Shown here piece after piece: positions 1 through 6,828 of a stretch of 9,423 nt of DNA. Source of the stretch: Planctomycetia bacterium. Its GTDB lineage: Bacteria; Planctomycetota; Phycisphaerae; Phycisphaerales; UBA1924. Every line of letters starts with the position of its first letter. Position 1 is the stretch's first letter. The notes beneath the pieces are model-generated. The model did no database searches and was not told the origin of the DNA. It saw only the letters and a program-made list of their open reading frames with translations. The position numbers were made by a program, and so were the translations under genes. Where the stretch lies: NCBI GenBank assembly GCA_005776545.1, contig SXOY01000091.1, positions 1 through 9,423 of the forward strand, read 5' to 3'.

Positions 1-261
1 ACACATCGCAACATTGGGCTTTTCGGACTTATTGAGCTTCGCAAGAACGCCGCGAACGAGCTGCTTGTTCCATACAACGGCTCGCACCCTGTGATGGCGA
101 AGCTCAATGCGTTCTTCCGTGAAAACGGCCTTTTCACTGTTCTCATGGGGAGCGGCATCATGTGCAACCCGCCGCTGAGCATCACGGCTGCCCAGCTTGC
201 GGAGAGCTTTGACATTATCGATCGCGGTCTGGCATTAGCTGATGCGGTTTTTGAGACATAA
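1..261 (+). CDS. Class III PLP-dependent aminotransferase, C-terminal fragment
   Basis: The first 86 codons form an open frame from the left edge to TAA at 259-261; the start lies outside the window. The peptide begins THRNIGLFGLIELRKN and contains VPYNGSHPVMAKL, a FFRENGLF segment, a CNPPLSIT segment and a final AESFDIIDRGL helix. This order is what I recognise from the small C-terminal domain of class III (omega-type) aminotransferases such as taurine-pyruvate or beta-alanine-pyruvate aminotransferases. These cytoplasmic enzymes move an amino group between an amine or amino acid and a keto acid using PLP. The catalytic lysine and most of the cofactor site are upstream and not visible, so substrate cannot be assigned. 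It is unrelated to the secreted proteins that follow, and a terminator-like inverted repeat begins at its stop codon. Confidence 0.75.
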   Translation, partial: THRNIGLFGLIELRKNAANELLVPYNGSHPVMAKLNAFFRENGLFTVLMGSGIMCNPPLSITAAQLAESFDIIDRGLALADAVFET

Positions 262-295
262 AAAACGGCGTTTTCGAACCAATATCGCCATTTTT
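261..295 (+). terminator. Possible intrinsic terminator after the aminotransferase
   Basis: Bases 261-270 (AAAAACGGCG) pair with 286-295 (CGCCATTTTT) over ten positions with one C/A mismatch, leaving a 15-base loop. The A-tract and T-tract flanks fit a rho-independent terminator that could work in both directions. The GC core is only four pairs and the loop is long, so this is a moderate candidate. Confidence 0.35.
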
Positions 296-348
296 GAGAT
301 TTTTGTAAAAATCGCTGCAAGATTTCTTTCGCATCTGGCAACTCCTTC

Positions 349-402
349 AGGAGGGCGTGGTGTTGGTCAATCCCTGACCGGTTTTGACCAGTACATCCTC
401 CT
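349..402 (+). promoter_or_regulatory. Leader of gene A with displaced Shine-Dalgarno and inverted repeats
   Basis: A perfect AGGAGG lies at 349-354, about 65 bases before the chosen start of gene A, while the start itself has only a weak GGCGGG at 411-416. The AGGAGG stands 5 bases before a GTG at 360 (8 before a TTG at 363) that opens a five-codon frame (M-L-V-N-P) ending at TGA 375-377. A perfect complement, CCTCCT, occurs at 397-402. TGGTCAA at 364-370 is inverted at 384-390 (TTGACCA). These could form a leader structure or an operator; no convincing -35/-10 pair was found here. The base pairing is seen directly; any regulatory role is inference. Confidence 0.25.
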
Positions 403-419
403 GCAAGATTGGCGGGTCT

Positions 420-2294
420 ATGGGTTTCATCAGATGTCTGATTGCAGCGATGGTTGCTGCCGAGTTTGCCGGCGTGGTTATGGCTGCGCCGACCATTACT
501 CCAATTGGGATCATCAATCAGGATCCATCGGTTGCGTCAAGGGCGTTGGCTATCAACGCTGATGGCACTGTCGTGGTTGGGACCAATGAAATTTCACCGG
601 GCGTGAATTACGCCATTCGTTGGTCGGTTAGTGGGGGGCTGCAGAATCTGTCTTGTGGCAGCAACTCTGGTCTGTATGCCGTGAGTGCAAGCGGTGCTGC
701 GGCGGTGGGGGCTGTGAATAACGGAAGCATCTTCCTTTCGGGCCGCTGGGATTCGCCTGGCGCATGCGTGATTCAGTCCTCTCAGCCGATCACATCTTTT
801 GGCGCACGCACGGTCGGCATGAATCCAACAGGGACGATCGTGGTTGGATCAACTGACCAGTTTTCAACTTTTGGACCGTATAGCGTTCCATACAAATGGA
901 CCCAGTCTGGCGGCGTCGCGTATCTTCCATTTCCATCAGGGCACAATTTCGGGTTTGCAAACGCGGTAAGCAGCAACAGTCAAGTGATTGTTGGCGGCAC
1001 AGGAAGCATTGGTATTTTCACCGTGCCGCAGGCAGCATATTGGGATTCTGCTGGCGCACACAACATGGGGTTCATGCCAGCAGGAATCGCGTCTACGGCA
1101 ACTGATTGTAGTTCCGATGGTGCGGTGATTGTCGGGTTTGGAGATAATGGCGGGGCTGCCTTTTCCCCTGGGCCTTATCGTGCATTTCGCTGGAACGGCG
1201 GCGTCTACCAACCGCTCGGGCTTCTCGCCGGCGCTCCCTCAAACGGAAACAGCTTTGCCCGCGATGTGTCAGAGGATGGAAGTGTGATTGTGGGCGAAAG
1301 TAGCACCGCAACATCACAATCCGCGTTCATTTGGCGGCAGGATTTTGGTATGAAGGTGCTCGCTTCGCTGCTTGCGGAGCTGGGTGTAAATCTGACCGGA
1401 TGGACCAACTTGTCAGAGTGCTACGGTATCAGTGCAGATGCCACAGCACTTTGCGGCACAGGCGTCTACAACGGAGTAAGCCAGGGATTTGTGGTTCGTG
1501 GACTTCCCAAGCTCTGTGGCCCGCTGATCACGGGGCATTCGTTGGATAATTCGTTTTGCTCCGGTCCCAGCAACGTCAACTATCTCATAGTGAATGGCTA
1601 TTTCCCGGTTGGAAGCACGTTTCAGTGGAATCAGCAATTCGGAGACTATCCATTCAACTTTGTCCTTCCGGTTATAGATGGGCTTTATTACTCCGGCGCA
1701 ACAACATTTCTTCTCTTTATCTATCAGGGGCAGCCCGCTCTTTCAGGTGACTATTTCTGCGAGATTTCCGGTGGCTGCGCAAGCGTAACGACAGGCATTA
1801 TCAATATCAACTTCCTTTCAGCACCGGTAGTTACGATTCAACCGCCGCTCGACCTGGCGCCCTGTGGCAAAGGTCCTGTCACCTTGACAATCGCGGCCAC
1901 GTCGGATGCAGGTCCGCTGGCCTATCAATGGCAGGCTGAAGTGCCATTTATGAGCAACAACTTCATAAGCTTGATCCCAACAATCAATTGGGGTGTTGCA
2001 ACCGCTTCGGGTACGTCGACGCCTTCGCTCACACTTACGGACTTCTATCTGACTGGCGCCACCACCTATCGCTGCCTGGTTTCGAATTCCTGCGGGTATG
2101 TCTATACGCAATCCACGCTGATAGTCCCTTGTTTCGGTGACTTCAACTGCGATGGAAGCGTCGACTTTTTCGACTATCTTGACTTTGTTGATTCATATTC
2201 TGCAACCGGACCCGATGCCGACTTTAATAAAGATGGCTCAGTTGATTTCTTTGACTATCTCGACTTTGTGGATTCCTACTCCGCTGGCTGCTAG
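420..2294 (+). CDS. Secreted HAF-repeat / Ig-like protein with C-terminal GC-type dockerin (gene A)
   Basis: The protein has 624 residues. I chose ATG 420 over an in-frame TTG at 384 because it puts a signal peptide at the very N-terminus (MGFIRCLIAAMVAAEFAG..., likely cleavage near Ala22/23). Residues about 41-346 hold seven repeats built on 'DG-x-hydrophobic-V-V-G' followed by an A-[IF]-x-W strand, with glycines at 54, 97, 143, 192, 239, 292 and 346. I recognise this as the HAF-type extracellular repeat. Residues about 367-467 and 468-570 look like two Ig-like domains (YFCEISGGC; YQWQ then YRCLVSNSCG). Residues 573-624 are the tandem dockerin-like module, preceded by Cys571 and ending Ala-Gly-Cys. 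It is probably an exported surface or extracellular protein; no catalytic motif was seen. It is followed by a strong terminator, so it is probably transcribed alone. Confidence 0.88.
   Translation: MGFIRCLIAAMVAAEFAGVVMAAPTITPIGIINQDPSVASRALAINADGTVVVGTNEISPGVNYAIRWSVSGGLQNLSCGSNSGLYAVSASGAAAVGAVNNGSIFLSGRWDSPGACVIQSSQPITSFGARTVGMNPTGTIVVGSTDQFSTFGPYSVPYKWTQSGGVAYLPFPSGHNFGFANAVSSNSQVIVGGTGSIGIFTVPQAAYWDSAGAHNMGFMPAGIASTATDCSSDGAVIVGFGDNGGAAFSPGPYRAFRWNGGVYQPLGLLAGAPSNGNSFARDVSEDGSVIVGESSTATSQSAFIWRQDFGMKVLASLLAELGVNLTGWTNLSECYGISADATALCGTGVYNGVSQGFVVRGLPKLCGPLITGHSLDNSFCSGPSNVNYLIVNGYFPVGSTFQWNQQFGDYPFNFVLPVIDGLYYSGATTFLLFIYQGQPALSGDYFCEISGGCASVTTGIININFLSAPVVTIQPPLDLAPCGKGPVTLTIAATSDAGPLAYQWQAEVPFMSNNFISLIPTINWGVATASGTSTPSLTLTDFYLTGATTYRCLVSNSCGYVYTQSTLIVPCFGDFNCDGSVDFFDYLDFVDSYSATGPDADFNKDGSVDFFDYLDFVDSYSAGC
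540..1457 (+). repeat. Seven HAF-type repeats in gene A
   Basis: Seven degenerate protein repeats cover residues 41-346 of gene A, with spacings of 43, 46, 49, 47, 53 and 54 residues between equivalent glycines (mean about 49). Typical cores are INADGTVVVG, CSSDGAVIVG and VSEDGSVIVG, each followed after 10-25 residues by a Trp strand such as AFRWNGG or AFIWRQ. The seventh copy is worn (ISADATALCG). The repeats are conserved at protein level rather than as DNA repeats. Seven units would fit a seven-bladed beta-propeller, which is inference. Confidence 0.75.
2136..2291 (+). repeat. Tandem dockerin-like calcium module, gene A tail
   Basis: Two 27-residue units encode calcium-binding loops DFNCDGSVDFFD and DFNKDGSVDFFD, each followed by the helix YLDFVDSYS. 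Positions 1, 3, 5, 9 and 12 are D, N, D, D and D, and position 6 is Gly, so both loops are canonical for dockerin/EF-hand-like calcium binding. The module ends the protein with Gly-Cys and is preceded by Cys571. Confidence 0.85.
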
Positions 2295-2321
2295 GCGGCC
2301 TTAAAACGAGCGTTTCCCTCC

Positions 2322-2358
2322 GGGGCTTTGGGCCGTTGTGGCCCAGAGCCTCTTTTTT
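2322..2358 (+). terminator. Intrinsic terminator after gene A
   Basis: GGCTTTGGGCC (2324-2334) pairs with GGCCCAGAGCC (2340-2350) over 11 positions, with one T/G wobble and loop GTTGT. Two further pairs extend the base (2323/2351 wobble, 2322/2352). It is followed directly by a run of six T at 2353-2358. It lies 27 bases after the gene A stop and is the clearest rho-independent terminator in the window. Confidence 0.88.
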
Positions 2359-2416
2359 GCGCTGGGGTACGAACAGATTGCTTCCATGCTGCAACAAAGG
2401 TGAACGGAAATCTAGC

Positions 2417-2445
2417 TTGCGTGTGTGGTCCATTTCTGTCATACT
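2417..2445 (+). promoter_or_regulatory. Candidate sigma70-type promoter for gene B
   Basis: TTGCGT (2417-2422) and CATACT (2440-2445) are separated by 17 bases, and TG at 2437-2438 supplies an extended -10 element. Transcription would begin near 2452, giving a leader of about 37 bases before the gene B start. It lies between the gene A terminator and gene B, where a promoter is needed. CGTGTGTG occurs both at 2420-2427 and 2458-2465, flanking the -10; its meaning is unknown. Confidence 0.5.
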
Positions 2446-2476
2446 CAAACAGTGGCTCGTGTGTGTTTAGACATTC

Positions 2477-2484
2477 AAAGGGGG
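2477..2484 (+). promoter_or_regulatory. Ribosome binding site of gene B
   Basis: The purine run AAAGGGGG ends 4 bases before ATG 2489. It is the only good Shine-Dalgarno-like stretch near this start and supports it, as does the signal peptide that follows immediately. Confidence 0.6.
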
Positions 2485-2488
2485 TCCC

Positions 2489-3436
2489 ATGAAACGTGTA
2501 GCACTGACAGTTCTTGCCGTTATCGCTTCTGGCGCAAATGCACAACTCACTGCTGATTTCGAAAGCCCGGCTTTCAGCGGATCTGCAGATGGAGTTCTCG
2601 TGAGTGGCCAGCAGGGTTGGTATCTTCCAGCTGTTGCGGGAGCCATTGATCAGTTGGTGTATTCGTATGCTGGCAATGTGCTGGGGATCGCCGCGAATCC
2701 AACCGGTGGAGAGCAGTTCATGGCGGGTCACAGCCTGGGTGGGACTTCGCTGGCTCGCGCTCAACACGATTTTGATTTCTCAACCGCGAATGTCTGGACA
2801 CTTTCTCACGACTTTGCATGCGCCTATGACGGAATCGTGCCGCTTACTCCGAATCTCGCGAGCTTTTCGTTGAATCATCCCTCGCTTGCGAGCGGGTATA
2901 AACAGTACATTGCTCTGCATAATTTTATGGACACAAATGATGCTACTTTGGGTTGGAAGCTTGAATTCAACATCTCGGATGCCGCGGGAGTCGCACTCGC
3001 CAATCAAAGCCCTGGCCCGGAATTCACCAATTTGCTTTACAACCACTGGTATCGCGAGTCAGTCACAGTTGATTTCAGTACCAACAGGATCACAAGCATC
3101 AGTTTGACCGACCTCACGACGAACATCGCGGTCACCGCGACTCCGGATTGGTATGTTTCAGGCGGTGCCGCCAGTACGCTGCCGCTGCCACCATCGGTTC
3201 GCTGTTTTGCTGGTGGGGCAACTGCGGGGAGCATCGCGGCATTCGATAACATCTCAGTTGTTGCGGCAGGATGCGCGGCAGATTTCAATGGAGATCAGGT
3301 GGTCGATTTCTTTGACTATCTTGATTTCGTGCAGGCTTTCTCTGCGAATGAGCCGTCGGCAGATTTTAATGGTGACACGGTGATCGATTTCTTCGACTAT
3401 CTTGATTTTGTGCAAGCGTTTTCAGCGGGCTGCTGA
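2489..3436 (+). CDS. Secreted protein of unknown function with C-terminal GC-type dockerin (gene B)
   Basis: The protein has 315 residues. MKRVALTVLAVIASGANA is a textbook signal peptide with cleavage after Ala18 (ANA/Q), supporting ATG 2489. Residues about 19-260 form one domain I cannot name with certainty. It begins with ADFESPAF, contains GWYLP and GEQFMAGHS segments, alternates polar and hydrophobic residues like a beta sandwich, and closes with FDNISVV at 252-258. That opening and ending are common in concanavalin A-like or jelly-roll domains of planctomycete exported proteins, so a carbohydrate-binding or structural role is possible, but no catalytic residues can be pointed to. Cys262 precedes the dockerin-like module at 264-315, which ends Ala-Gly-Cys. 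It has its own promoter candidate and ribosome site and so is probably expressed separately from gene A. Confidence 0.85.
   Translation: MKRVALTVLAVIASGANAQLTADFESPAFSGSADGVLVSGQQGWYLPAVAGAIDQLVYSYAGNVLGIAANPTGGEQFMAGHSLGGTSLARAQHDFDFSTANVWTLSHDFACAYDGIVPLTPNLASFSLNHPSLASGYKQYIALHNFMDTNDATLGWKLEFNISDAAGVALANQSPGPEFTNLLYNHWYRESVTVDFSTNRITSISLTDLTTNIAVTATPDWYVSGGAASTLPLPPSVRCFAGGATAGSIAAFDNISVVAAGCAADFNGDQVVDFFDYLDFVQAFSANEPSADFNGDTVIDFFDYLDFVQAFSAGC
3278..3433 (+). repeat. Tandem dockerin-like calcium module, gene B tail
   Basis: The two loops are DFNGDQVVDFFD and DFNGDTVIDFFD, each followed by YLDFVQAFS. The acidic ligand positions are intact, but the glycine usual at loop position 6 is Gln in the first and Thr in the second. 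This is the only module here in which both loops lack that glycine. Cys262 precedes it and Cys315 ends it. Confidence 0.82.
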
Positions 3437-3448
3437 GTCCAAATCAAA

Positions 3449-3474
3449 CACCCTCCGCAATGGCGCGGAGGGTG
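3449..3474. terminator. Shared hairpin between convergent genes B and C
   Basis: CACCCTCCGC (3449-3458) and GCGGAGGGTG (3465-3474) form a perfect 10-pair stem with a 6-base loop, 12 bases after the gene B stop. There is no T-run on the plus side. On the minus strand the hairpin is followed by T-rich TGTTTGATTT, so it is a better intrinsic terminator for gene C, while also protecting the 3' end of the gene B message. Confidence 0.65.
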
Positions 3475-3531
3475 CGGGGGTCAGTGTATCGCCGTCGAAA
3501 GCGACGACAACTTTCTGTGTGGCTGGTGGAA

Positions 3532-6500
3532 TCAGCAACCCGAGCTGAAGACGTCGACGTAGTCGAGATAATCGAAGAAGTCAATGACGCTGTCGCGATT
3601 GAAATCAGCGGTGGGGAGGTTGCCGCTGAATGCGTCAACAAAATCGAGGTAGTCGAAGAAATCGACGACACCATCTTCGTTGAAATCAGCGGGGCATAGG
3701 ATCAGGAGTGCGACGTAGTTGGGACCGTATTCGATCTTGGTGTGCTGCGGGATATCATGGTTTGGGAAGACGCCGGTACGGGTTGAGCCAGTCATAAGTG
3801 TCATGCTGGTTCCTGGAGTAGGTACAAATCCACCTGCAAATGATGCGTGAATTGTCGCGGCAGCGCCGCTGATTGTCATTGCGCCAGTCGCGTTGATGCG
3901 GTCGTAAGGAAGCGTGTCGACATCATCGCCATAGATATCGAAGAAAACATCGGAATTAGTGCTCATGTTGATTGAGCCTGTGGCTTGAATACGGCCGAAC
4001 GTGTTCACGTTTGCCCCATGCGGACGCACTGTGCCAATTACGGTGAATGCGGGCGTTTGAATACTTCCATAGCCTTGAATAATGCGGCCGAAATTCAGAA
4101 CTAGAGGTTGTGCACAGATCAATGCTCCGCTGCCTAGGTTATCACCCAAACTCGTAAACGTTGGAAGACCGAGTCCATTTGAATCAAGCAGCGTGATAGA
4201 GTTGGAATTTGCAATCAGGCTGCTACCCGCGTTAAATGTCACTCCAGCGGCGGTGTTGTTTCCCATTGTAATATTGGCCAACGCGAACACTTCCGTGCCT
4301 GAATTGAATACAACCTGAGCGTTAATAGTGCCAGCACCAACCCACCCGGAATCAGAAATCGCCGGGTTGTTGTTGAACGTGTATTTGGTGCCATCAATCA
4401 TGCCTGAATTGTTGCGGAACTTGCCGTTGATCGTGATTCCGTTCGTCCCGGTCGATGTGATGACACTGCCGCCGCTTTCCATGAAAAGCTCGGACGTTGT
4501 GATCGTACCCGTTCCGTCGAGTGTGCCGTTGGTTCCAGGTGTGACGATCTCGAGGCCGTTGGGAGCGATGATTTGGCCACCGTTGATAGTGATGGCGTCT
4601 ACGGTCGCGCGATTTGCATCGTGAATTGTGAGCGTGTGTGCCCCGACACTGACAATGCTGCCATTCTGGGCATCAAAGCCGAGCGAGCTTGTGGCCAGGC
4701 CAGCGGTGAGGTTGCCGTTGGTCAGTTCCAGCAAGCCTCCAGAGAGGATGCGGATCTCGCTATTCACTGCGCCAGCACCGGCGATATCGGTTGGTCCACG
4801 CAGAATCGCTCCGCTGGTAATCTGAGTTCGGAAAGCGTTGATGGTGCTAAGAAGCCCGCCGCTATCGCCCTCCATTTCAATAACGCCCTGGTTGTTAATG
4901 TGAATGCCAGGCGCATTAATAGTCGCACCTTGCGCTACATCAATTTTGCCGATCGGGTAGACGGTCGCGAAGGGACCGGACGCATTCGAGATGTTGAAGA
5001 CGGCCTCATCGTTGACAGCGAGAAGCCCATCCCCGCCTGTTGCTCCACTGGCACCACCGACATGAACCTCCGCGAATGTCGCTGTTGTTCCGAAGTTCTC
5101 GAGCAAAACATCGCCGACACTGGCAGTGCCACCGGCGATGTTGAGCCTTCCACCGGTAACGGTGCCGCCTAGTTCTGCCTCAAACCGACCATCGCCAGCG
5201 CTACCGACAGTGAGTATGGCATTGGAAGGCATTACCATGGTTGAACCGGCATTGGCGATAATCATCCCGCCAAAATCGTCTGGACCTTCGCCTAAAAGAA
5301 CTGAGCCGGTGGTCGTAAGGTCTGATCCAGACGAGACGTTGAAATCGCAGAAATTGGCACCAGTACCGCCACCCACAACGAGTGCCGGTCCGGCAAGAAA
5401 TGGAGAGAGAGTGGAGGTTGCGCCCTGCCTCATCGTGATGACTGGGTTGTCGACGCCACCGTTGAAGCGCGGGCTGCCGGCGGTGCTTGTCCAAGAAAGC
5501 ACGCCGCCGTTGATGTCAATTGCTCCGCCATCAAGGTCAAGAGTGGACCCGGTGCCAATGGCAAGTGAACCAGTCTGGATAAGTGACGTGTCCCCGGTAT
5601 GAAGGAGGGCCGTTCCGCCATCTGGATCACCTGCGACAAAGGTCGTCCCATCGACGATCACTCGGCCGGGCGCATTGACGTTAAGGGTTGCCGTACCGGC
5701 AGCAGTTCCAGCAGTGGTGTTTCTTCCTAGAAAAAGATCACCAGCAACGTCAACGGTTGCACCGACTATCAATCCGATGCCTTGAATAGTAACATTGGCA
5801 ATTGAAGTGGAGAGGTTTCCAATAACCAGGTCGCCGAGGAATTTTGCCCTTGCACCATTGCTGATATTTACCGTTGCATCGCCGCCGTTTCCCCAACGAG
5901 ACTGCCCCGTGCCATTGACTGTCAATGTTGAGATTGGGAAAGGTGCTAAGGCGACGAATCCGGAGACAGTGAGACTTCCAATGCCCGCGCTACCTTGCCC
6001 GACATGTATCGTGTCGTTGCACGTAACTGTGCCGCCGGAGGTGATGCTCATGGTTCCTGTGCCGTTGTTTCCGATGAACAGGTCGCTTGCACCAAGTACG
6101 ATGAACTCTGCGTCATCGTCATTGATATTGAATGTGCCAGTAGCATTTGGTGCGTCACCGATGTTCACAAAGCCCGAGGGCCCGCTGGACCACGTTCCGG
6201 TTGTCAAAGTCACGGTGGCAACGTCAGCGGCGAGGTCTCCAATTGCCACTCCGTTGGTTGTGGTGTGGGGGCTGGAAAATGTGTGGGTGATCGTGCCACG
6301 TCGATATGAATGTGTGCGACTCGTTGCAACTGTCGCATTCCAACTGACTGGGTATAGGTTATTGAGATTGAATACGAGGTCGTTTGCGGCAACAGGAACG
6401 GCCACAGGGCTCCAATTCCCTGATGTCGCAGCTGCACCACCTGCGGCATTGTTCCAATTGAGCGTCTGTCCCAAAGCAGTTGAACTGCACAATGTACCGG

Positions 6501-6570
6501 CGCAACCGGCAATCGCGACAAGAACTGATCGAGAAGGAACATCGTTGATGCGTGTCTGAGAGCGATTCAT
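3532..6570 (-). CDS. Large secreted beta-helix-type repeat protein with C-terminal GC-type dockerin (gene C)
   Basis: The protein has 1012 residues. I chose ATG at 6570-6568 because AGGAAAG (6585-6579) stands 8 bases upstream and the first residues then form a signal peptide (MNRSQTRINDVPSRSVLVAIAG..., likely cleavage near Gly34 before QTLNW). The frame is open further up to 6801, but that segment has no export signal at its start. After an N-terminal WNNAAGG...GNWSPVAVP segment, residues about 105-560 hold Gly/Asn/Thr-rich repeats such as VNIGDAPNATGTFNI, LFIGNNGTGTMSITSGG and IHVGQGSAGIGSLTVSG. These resemble the T5SS/PEP-CTERM-associated repeats that form beta-helices. The part before the tail (FFDIYGDDVDTLPYDRI...) resembles the end of autotransporter passenger domains, yet no outer-membrane barrel follows. 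Instead Cys959 and the dockerin module (961-1012, ending Ser-Gly-Cys) close the protein. Probably a fibrous surface protein; the exact role is unknown. Confidence 0.87.
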   Translation of the reverse strand: MNRSQTRINDVPSRSVLVAIAGCAGTLCSSTALGQTLNWNNAAGGAAATSGNWSPVAVPVAANDLVFNLNNLYPVSWNATVATSRTHSYRRGTITHTFSSPHTTTNGVAIGDLAADVATVTLTTGTWSSGPSGFVNIGDAPNATGTFNINDDDAEFIVLGASDLFIGNNGTGTMSITSGGTVTCNDTIHVGQGSAGIGSLTVSGFVALAPFPISTLTVNGTGQSRWGNGGDATVNISNGARAKFLGDLVIGNLSTSIANVTIQGIGLIVGATVDVAGDLFLGRNTTAGTAAGTATLNVNAPGRVIVDGTTFVAGDPDGGTALLHTGDTSLIQTGSLAIGTGSTLDLDGGAIDINGGVLSWTSTAGSPRFNGGVDNPVITMRQGATSTLSPFLAGPALVVGGGTGANFCDFNVSSGSDLTTTGSVLLGEGPDDFGGMIIANAGSTMVMPSNAILTVGSAGDGRFEAELGGTVTGGRLNIAGGTASVGDVLLENFGTTATFAEVHVGGASGATGGDGLLAVNDEAVFNISNASGPFATVYPIGKIDVAQGATINAPGIHINNQGVIEMEGDSGGLLSTINAFRTQITSGAILRGPTDIAGAGAVNSEIRILSGGLLELTNGNLTAGLATSSLGFDAQNGSIVSVGAHTLTIHDANRATVDAITINGGQIIAPNGLEIVTPGTNGTLDGTGTITTSELFMESGGSVITSTGTNGITINGKFRNNSGMIDGTKYTFNNNPAISDSGWVGAGTINAQVVFNSGTEVFALANITMGNNTAAGVTFNAGSSLIANSNSITLLDSNGLGLPTFTSLGDNLGSGALICAQPLVLNFGRIIQGYGSIQTPAFTVIGTVRPHGANVNTFGRIQATGSINMSTNSDVFFDIYGDDVDTLPYDRINATGAMTISGAAATIHASFAGGFVPTPGTSMTLMTGSTRTGVFPNHDIPQHTKIEYGPNYVALLILCPADFNEDGVVDFFDYLDFVDAFSGNLPTADFNRDSVIDFFDYLDYVDVFSSGC
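3535..3690 (-). repeat. Tandem dockerin-like calcium module, gene C tail
   Basis: The loops are DFNEDGVVDFFD and DFNRDSVIDFFD, followed by YLDFVDAFS and YLDYVDVFS. The first loop is canonical; the second has Ser in place of Gly at position 6. This copy holds the only variation of the FFDYLDFV core in the window (Tyr for the last Phe). Cys959 precedes it and Cys1012 is the last residue. Confidence 0.85.
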
Positions 6571-6828
6571 AGTTTCTGCTTTCCTGATTTTGGATATCAA
6601 CATTGCATCCAGTTCGTAAATGCGAATCTGGACTAACACCGTGGTACATGCGAGTTGAGTTGAAAAATGGGGACATGAATTCCGCAGGGCAATCTCGTTT
6701 TCGGTTAATAACAACCCGACGGGACTGACCTCAGGATCACCGCCAGAAGCGCAAGCAGTCTTTCGGAGCTCAAGCTTGTTTCTAACGACCGATAATAACA
6801 CAGATTCCGTTGGTTCTGAGCAGATTTC
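6571..6828 (-). other. Intergenic region between genes D and C
   Basis: This 258-base gap separates the gene D stop from the gene C start. It contains the gene C ribosome site (AGGAAAG, 6585-6579). I found no strong terminator hairpin after gene D and no -35/-10 pair good enough to call, so it remains open whether C is co-transcribed with D or has its own promoter. Confidence 0.5.

Noticed and set aside
384..419. TTG at 384 as start of gene A
   Set aside because: It would put 12 extra residues before a well-formed signal peptide; ATG 420 is better, although its ribosome site is weak.
242..562. Open frame of 106 codons across the aminotransferase stop and the start of gene A
   Set aside because: It has no ribosome site, overlaps both neighbours in another frame, starts with a basic, non-signal sequence and resembles nothing known; most likely chance.
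4573..5172. Long plus-strand open frame opposite gene C (and others at 5126-5602 and 5795-6559)
   Set aside because: These mirror the Gly/Ala/Thr-rich codons of gene C, have no ribosome site or domain, and disappear as genes once the minus-strand protein with signal peptide and tail is accepted.
6571..6801. Extension of gene C up to position 6801, or a start at 6603
   Set aside because: The extension has no export signal at its start, and the ribosome site and signal peptide favour ATG 6570.
6801..6828. Terminator hairpin just after gene D
   Set aside because: The bases around 6801-6820 give only a 4-pair stem with mismatches and no T-run, which is too weak to call.
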